A stretch of 10,012 nt of DNA, taken from the NCBI GenBank assembly GCA_018715855.1, contig DVKW01000063.1:1-10012 (forward strand), read 5' to 3'. A model generated the notes under the pieces. That model saw only the letters and a list, made by a program, of their open reading frames with translations. It was not told where the DNA came from and ran no database searches. This DNA is from Candidatus Galligastranaerophilus intestinigallinarum. Lineage in GTDB: Bacteria > Cyanobacteriota > Vampirovibrionia > Gastranaerophilales > Gastranaerophilaceae. Shown one piece after another: positions 6,925 to 10,012 of the stretch; position 1 is the first letter of the stretch; each line of letters begins with the position of its first letter. A program made the translations under genes and the position numbers.

Positions 6925-6956
6925 AATAAAACATCATCAGTTAGATTTTTTTATAT

Positions 6957-6962
6957 TATAAT
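6957..6962 (+). promoter_or_regulatory. Probable -10 box of the tRNA-Gly gene
   Basis: A perfect TATAAT ends 13 bases before the mature tRNA 5' end, which would give a short leader. It is embedded in a 12-bp perfect palindrome (6953-6964). No convincing -35 box is seen about 17 bp upstream (TCATCA). The position fits, but the flanking DNA is very AT-rich. Confidence 0.45.
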
Positions 6963-6975
6963 ATTTATATACTTT

Positions 6976-7047
6976 GCGGGTGTAATTCAGTGGTAGAATG
7001 CAACCTTCCCAAGGTTGACGCCGGGGGTTCGAGTCCCCTCGCCCGCT
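6976..7047 (+). tRNA. tRNA-Gly (anticodon CCC)
   Basis: All arms can be folded by hand. The 7-bp acceptor GCGGGTG pairs with CGCCCGC at 7040-7046 with one T-G wobble. The D arm is ATTC/GAAT. The anticodon stem CAACC/GGTTG (7001-7005 and 7013-7017) encloses the loop TTCCCAA, giving anticodon CCC at 7008-7010. The variable loop has five bases. The T arm has the canonical TTCGAGT loop. The discriminator is T7047, and CCA is not encoded. The total is 72 nt. It decodes GGG glycine codons and is a specialised partner to a UCC tRNA expected elsewhere. Only 2 bp separate its 3' end from the stop codon of the convergent minus-strand gene. Confidence 0.96.
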
Positions 7048-7049
7048 TT

Positions 7050-8171
7050 TTAATTTTCATTAAAATATGAAGGGTTAATTGCAAGCCAAGTGTAGGAATC
7101 TTCCCTCTGGGGCATTTCAACAATAAATAAACCCCCGTATTTGCCTTTTTGGGCAAATAAAATTCCCTGCGAAATTAATTGATGAACCGCTTTTTTTACC
7201 GTTGAAACGGATAAATTTAATTTTTGGGAAAATTCTTTCATAGATGGGATTTTATCGCCTGCCTCATGGTTTTTTAAAATATAATTTTTAATGTTATTTA
7301 AGGCATATTCCCATTTGTAATCGTAATTGGGTTTTATTTCATTTTCCCCTTTTACTTTAGACATAAACATAGATTTTTCGGATTTTGTTTCTTTTAAGTT
7401 TGCATTAATATAAATAGAGCCATATTTTCCCCTTCTTGATAAAACAAATTTTTCCTTGTTTAGTTCTTTAGAGGCTGCATTTACCGTTCTTATAGAAACA
7501 TTGAACATTTTAACAAAAAAACTGTTCGGGGGAATTTTATCGCCTGTTTTATAGTTTTTTTGAATATATTTTTTCATATTTTCTTTTGTAATTTTAACCA
7601 AATTTTTGTTTTTAATTTCACCGCCAAGGCTTTTTTCTTTTTCCGTAAGCTTTAATTGCCTGTTTATTGCAACAATAATTTTATTTTTATATTGTTCTTT
7701 TCTTAAAAAACCTGTTTCTACAAGTTCGTTTATGGCAAGACGAATTGTGTTTGTTGATGTTTTAAGCTCTCCTGCAAGCTCTGCAACCGATGGAATAATT
7801 TCGTTTTCATCATATTTTTGGTTAAACAAATATTTCTTTATTTCAATTGCAGCCCTATCTTTTTTTGAAAACATTTTAGTCGGTGCTTTTTCATTTTCAT
7901 CTTTAATTAAAGTGCCAATGCATTGTTTAGACGTAAAAAGCCCTTTGTCTTCCGCATATTTAAGGGCATTTTGAATTGTGCCCGTGCTTACTTTTAAATA
8001 TTTTGAAATATCTTTTTTATTTGGCATAATATCGCCATAATTTGCAATTTTATTTTTTAAAAGATATTCCCTGAAAGCAACAAGCCACTTTAAAACAAGC
8101 AATTCTTTTTTTTCTTGCTCATTAACCGAAAAGTTAAAATTATACGCTTCTCTGATTGAGATTTTTGCCAT
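7050..8171 (-). CDS. Predicted DNA-binding protein with four tandem GntR-like winged-helix domains
   Basis: The 373-residue protein has no recognisable effector or enzymatic domain. It appears to consist of four copies of a GntR-type winged helix, at about 26-90, 104-169, 192-257 and 285-353. Each copy shows the same pattern: an amphipathic helix ending in K-Y-[IL], a (G)D-x-I/M-P turn (GDIMPNKKDI 46-55; NEIIPSVAEL 123-132; GDKIPPNSFF 210-219; GDKIPSMKEF 305-314), and a recognition helix S/T-x-x-T-[IV]-x-x-A (STGTIQNAL, STNTIRLAI, SIRTVNAAS, SVSTVKKAV). A hairpin wing follows, most alike in repeats 3 and 4 (RRGKYGSIYI, QKGKYGGLFI). The C-terminal tail is REDSYTWLAINPSYFNEN. Classical GntR regulators have one such domain plus a ligand-binding domain, so this architecture is odd. 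The ATG follows the rmlA stop by 2 bp with no visible ribosome binding site, implying coupled translation. It may regulate rmlA or surface-sugar genes. That is only inference. Confidence 0.85.
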   Translation of the reverse strand: MAKISIREAYNFNFSVNEQEKKELLVLKWLVAFREYLLKNKIANYGDIMPNKKDISKYLKVSTGTIQNALKYAEDKGLFTSKQCIGTLIKDENEKAPTKMFSKKDRAAIEIKKYLFNQKYDENEIIPSVAELAGELKTSTNTIRLAINELVETGFLRKEQYKNKIIVAINRQLKLTEKEKSLGGEIKNKNLVKITKENMKKYIQKNYKTGDKIPPNSFFVKMFNVSIRTVNAASKELNKEKFVLSRRGKYGSIYINANLKETKSEKSMFMSKVKGENEIKPNYDYKWEYALNNIKNYILKNHEAGDKIPSMKEFSQKLNLSVSTVKKAVHQLISQGILFAQKGKYGGLFIVEMPQREDSYTWLAINPSYFNEN

Positions 8172-8173
8172 AA

Positions 8174-9040
8174 CTAATTTTTAATAACTATTCTTTGAAG
8201 ATATTCGCCGTAACCGTTTTTGAAATTTTTTGCAAGATCGGATAAATTTTGTTTTGAAATATAGCCCATTCTATATGCCACTTCTTCAATACAAGAAATT
8301 TTCATGCCTGTATTTATTTCCATTGCGGAAACAAAATTGCTTGCCTGAAGAAGGCTTTCCGTTGTTCCCGTATCAAGCCAAGCAAAGCCCCTTCCTAAAA
8401 TTTCCACTTTTAATTTATTTTCTTTTAAATAAATTTTATTAATATCCGTTATTTCTAATTCGCCCCTATCAGATGGTTTAAGGCTTTTTGCATATTCAAC
8501 AACTTTGTTATCGTAAAAATATAGCCCTGTTACGGCAAAATCAGATTTTGGGTTTTTTGGTTTTTCTTCAATTGAAACAGCATGCCCCGTTTCATCAAAT
8601 TCAACAACGCCGAACCTTTCAGGGTCTTTCACTCTGTAGCCGAATATTGTTGCACCTTTATTTTTGATGCCAACCATTTTCAACATAGATGAAAACCCGA
8701 ACCCATGGAAAATATTATCGCCCAAAATGAGAGCAACATTATCGCCACCTATAAATTTTTCGCCAATAATAAAGCTTTCTGCAATGCCTTTTGGCTCTTT
8801 TTGAATTTCATAAGAAAATTTAACACCCAATTTTGAACCATCCCCTAAAACCCTTTTAAAGTTTTCCGTGTCAATCGGGTTTGTAATAATTAAAATATCT
8901 TTAATGCCTGCAAGCATTAAAGTTGTTATCGGGTAATATATCATCGGTTTGTCATAAACCGGAAGTAAAATTTTTGATATAGGTAAGCTTGCAGGATACA
9001 GCCTTGTTCCTGAACCTGCCGCAAGGATAATGCCCTTCAT
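8174..9040 (-). CDS. rmlA: Glucose-1-phosphate thymidylyltransferase RmlA/RfbA
   Basis: This cytoplasmic enzyme joins dTTP and glucose-1-phosphate to dTDP-glucose plus pyrophosphate, the first step towards dTDP-rhamnose and related sugars for surface polysaccharides. At 288 residues it has the normal length. It has the nucleotide-binding loop LAAGSGTRLYP (6-16), catalytic-region K23 in SKILLP, the metal aspartates D108 (ILGDNIFHG) and D223 (AWLDTGT), and the motifs EEKP (158-161) and DRGELEITDIN (191-201). Small deviations from common RmlA are I24 where Gln is usual (SKQLLP) and E88 in GIAES where Gln is usual. No rmlB, rmlC or rmlD lies in the window. The start has an AAGGA site seven bases upstream. 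It shares a transcript with the four-winged-helix gene that follows 2 bp later, and its promoter is just behind the terminator of the prepilin gene. Confidence 0.95.
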   Translation of the reverse strand: MKGIILAAGSGTRLYPASLPISKILLPVYDKPMIYYPITTLMLAGIKDILIITNPIDTENFKRVLGDGSKLGVKFSYEIQKEPKGIAESFIIGEKFIGGDNVALILGDNIFHGFGFSSMLKMVGIKNKGATIFGYRVKDPERFGVVEFDETGHAVSIEEKPKNPKSDFAVTGLYFYDNKVVEYAKSLKPSDRGELEITDINKIYLKENKLKVEILGRGFAWLDTGTTESLLQASNFVSAMEINTGMKISCIEEVAYRMGYISKQNLSDLAKNFKNGYGEYLQRIVIKN

Positions 9041-9067
9041 TTATTTTTCCTTATTAAATATTTAAAC

Positions 9068-9073
9068 ATTATA
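9068..9073 (-). promoter_or_regulatory. Probable -10 box of the rmlA operon
   Basis: The minus strand carries a perfect TATAAT 27 bases before the rmlA ATG. The -35 region at 17 bp is only TTTATT (9091-9096) and overlaps the T-tract of the upstream terminator. The distance to the gene is good and no other candidate is seen in the gap. Confidence 0.5.
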
Positions 9074-9087
9074 GAAAAAAATCACAC

Positions 9088-9118
9088 AAAAATAAAGGCT
9101 TAGTAAAATTGCTAAGCC
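9088..9118 (-). terminator. Intrinsic terminator of the prepilin gene
   Basis: On the minus strand a perfect 7-bp stem GGCTTAG/CTAAGCC (9112-9118 with 9097-9103) encloses an 8-nt loop and is followed at once by TTTATTTTT (9088-9096). It begins 21 bp after the prepilin stop codon. Read on the plus strand the stem lacks a T-tract, so it acts in one direction. It separates the prepilin unit from the rmlA unit. Confidence 0.85.
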
Positions 9119-9139
9119 AGTTATCAAATGAAAGGATAA

Positions 9140-9874
9140 TTACTTCTGTGCTTGATACATTGCTTTTTGAGCGGTTACGCCATATGGGACTGCTCTATCC
9201 TCTGTTATTAAAATAGAAAATGTATCACGAACCATTTTTTCGCTGGGCAAAGGAACAATATATTTATTTTCCTTTTCGCATTGGGTATTTGTGCAATTTA
9301 CATTCATTGGTGTTGGTTTTCTATCACCATTCACATCAACCATAATAAGGCAAGGGGGCTTTGTTGTATTGTTTGGATTGCTACCTAATCCATAACTGCC
9401 ACACCCTTCGCAAAATTCAACGCCGGTAAAAAACGTATTTGTAGATGTGCAAGCTACAACATTTGATTCATGAAGTCTATTACCACCTGCAGAAGCAACA
9501 TTACTTCTGTCAAATTCATATCTCATTCCATCTGTTGTATAAAATCCCCCATTATCATATGTTGTTATTACTGTTCCGTTATTTTTATGCGTAGAAGCAT
9601 AAAAAGGCATTGTGGAGTAGGTTTTCATAATACTCATATGGCGCATTAAATATTGAGGAAGGGATTTGTTATCATAAGGGCTTTCGCCATCTATTGCCAT
9701 ATTCATGGTAATTGCTGAATTAAGAACACTTACAGCTTTTCTTAATCCTGTTTTAAATTCTTGTTGTTGAGAGTTACTTATTACAGATGGAATTGAAATC
9801 GCAGCAACTACGCCAATAATAGCTAAAGTTATTAAAACTTCCGCTAATGTAAAACCTCTTTTAAATCTTTTCAT
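9140..9874 (-). CDS. Type IV pilin-like prepilin (N-terminal methylation protein)
   Basis: The 244-residue protein begins MKRFKRG and then FTLAEVLITLAIIGVVAA. This gives a short basic leader, prepilin peptidase cleavage after G7, F8 as mature residue 1, and the hallmark Glu at +5 (E12). The hydrophobic helix extends to about residue 32. The rest is a secreted globular domain with many Asn, Thr and Gly. It has six cysteines (142, 155, 158, 175, 194, 199), probably disulfide-bonded, and the motif VDVNGDRKP (179-187), which resembles a calcium-binding-type loop. It could be a major or minor pilin or a type II secretion pseudopilin. The sequence does not decide. The ATG at 9874 is preferred over the longer frame from 9943 because the leader then has normal length and an AAAGGA site lies 11 bases upstream. 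A terminator follows the gene. No assembly genes are in the window. Confidence 0.93.
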   Translation of the reverse strand: MKRFKRGFTLAEVLITLAIIGVVAAISIPSVISNSQQQEFKTGLRKAVSVLNSAITMNMAIDGESPYDNKSLPQYLMRHMSIMKTYSTMPFYASTHKNNGTVITTYDNGGFYTTDGMRYEFDRSNVASAGGNRLHESNVVACTSTNTFFTGVEFCEGCGSYGLGSNPNNTTKPPCLIMVDVNGDRKPTPMNVNCTNTQCEKENKYIVPLPSEKMVRDTFSILITEDRAVPYGVTAQKAMYQAQK

Positions 9875-9885
9875 AATTAAAACTA

Positions 9886-9891
9886 TCCTTT
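9886..9891 (-). promoter_or_regulatory. Ribosome binding site that fixes the prepilin start at 9874
   Basis: AAAGGA on the minus strand lies 11 bases before the ATG that gives a seven-residue prepilin leader. The AAAGGATAGTTT context matches that of the atpG start. The longer frame from 9943 would run through the inverted repeat and add 23 basic residues, which is unlikely for a prepilin. Confidence 0.75.
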
Positions 9892-9905
9892 CATTATTTA
9901 ATTGC

Positions 9906-9967
9906 TTTTTGCCTATTTTCTTTCTTTGGCTCAAACGCCGCACGCAAAGAAAGAAAATAGGCAGGAA
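9906..9967. repeat. Long inverted repeat / REP-like hairpin upstream of the prepilin gene
   Basis: A perfect 18-bp inverted repeat (arms 9911-9928 and 9945-9962; left arm GCCTATTTTCTTTCTTTG) encloses a 16-nt loop containing ACGCCGCACG, which is richer in G+C than the surroundings. In a plus-strand transcript the stem can extend by five more pairs (9906-9910 with 9963-9967), two of them G-U, to 23 bp. Neither strand shows a T-tract directly after the stem, so it is not an ordinary terminator. A partial repeat of the inner sequence follows: AAACGCCGC at 9933-9941 and AAACGCGGC at 9975-9983. The layout suggests a dispersed palindromic element (REP or small MITE type). Copies elsewhere in the genome cannot be seen from this window. 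Confidence 0.75.
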
Positions 9968-10012
9968 AAGAAAGAAACGCGGCTTAAATAAGTTTAGTCT
10001 TTTCTTTTAAAA

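Noticed and set aside
6925..6975. Terminator after the histidine kinase gene
   Set aside because: There is a T-run at 6945-6952 but no stem before it. The only palindrome (6953-6964) is pure A/T and overlaps the tRNA -10 box.
6965..7156. Minus-strand open frame of 63 codons over the tRNA
   Set aside because: It translates the antisense of tRNA-Gly (the typical ARGLEPPAS...TELHP pattern) and overlaps the end of the winged-helix gene in another frame.
9875..9943. Upstream extension of the prepilin frame to 9943
   Set aside because: It would put 23 basic residues from the inverted repeat before the seven-residue leader. ATG 9874 gives a textbook prepilin leader and has its own ribosome binding site.
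9906..9967. The long inverted repeat as an intrinsic terminator
   Set aside because: No T-tract follows the stem on either strand, and on the minus strand it lies upstream of, not downstream of, the prepilin gene.
1..10012. CRISPR array, phage, transposase or toxin-antitoxin system
   Set aside because: Both strands were read for regularly spaced repeats and for matching proteins. None was seen apart from the single inverted repeat near the right end.

Overview
The window is AT-rich bacterial DNA with short intergenic gaps. It most likely comes from a non-photosynthetic relative of the cyanobacteria (Vampirovibrionia / 'Melainabacteria', order Gastranaerophilales). Two things support this. 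The ATP synthase operon has the cyanobacterial order a - c - b' - b - delta - alpha - gamma, with two different b-type stator subunits. The prepilin has the FTLAEVLITL...IGVVAA N-terminus that is very common in that group. No photosynthesis gene is visible. The assignment is an inference and was not tested by any search.

Positions 1-4702, minus strand: F-type ATP synthase genes atpB, atpE, atpF', atpF, atpH, atpA and the first 193 codons of atpG, which runs off the left edge. The genes are 5-17 bp apart or overlap by 1-4 bp, so they form one transcription unit. Beta and epsilon are not in the window. In cyanobacteria they lie in a separate operon.

Positions 4703-6924: a 280-bp divergent intergenic region, then on the plus strand a two-component pair. 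It consists of a NarL/LuxR-type response regulator and a soluble histidine kinase with an unrecognised N-terminal sensor region and a variant ATP-lid box.

Positions 6957-7047: a tRNA-Gly with anticodon CCC and its own -10 box. It lies tail to tail with the next gene, leaving 2 bp between them.

Positions 7050-9118, minus strand: rmlA (glucose-1-phosphate thymidylyltransferase, dTDP-sugar synthesis) followed 2 bp later by an unusual protein that appears to be four GntR-like winged-helix domains in tandem with no ligand-binding domain. The pair has its own -10 box, placed directly after the terminator of the upstream prepilin gene.

Positions 9140-10012, minus strand: a type IV pilin-like prepilin gene. 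Its upstream region contains a perfect 18-bp inverted repeat with a G+C-rich loop, probably a copy of a dispersed palindromic repeat.

The most unusual items are the four-winged-helix protein coupled to rmlA, the soluble kinase with an unknown sensor region, and the long hairpin upstream of the prepilin gene.
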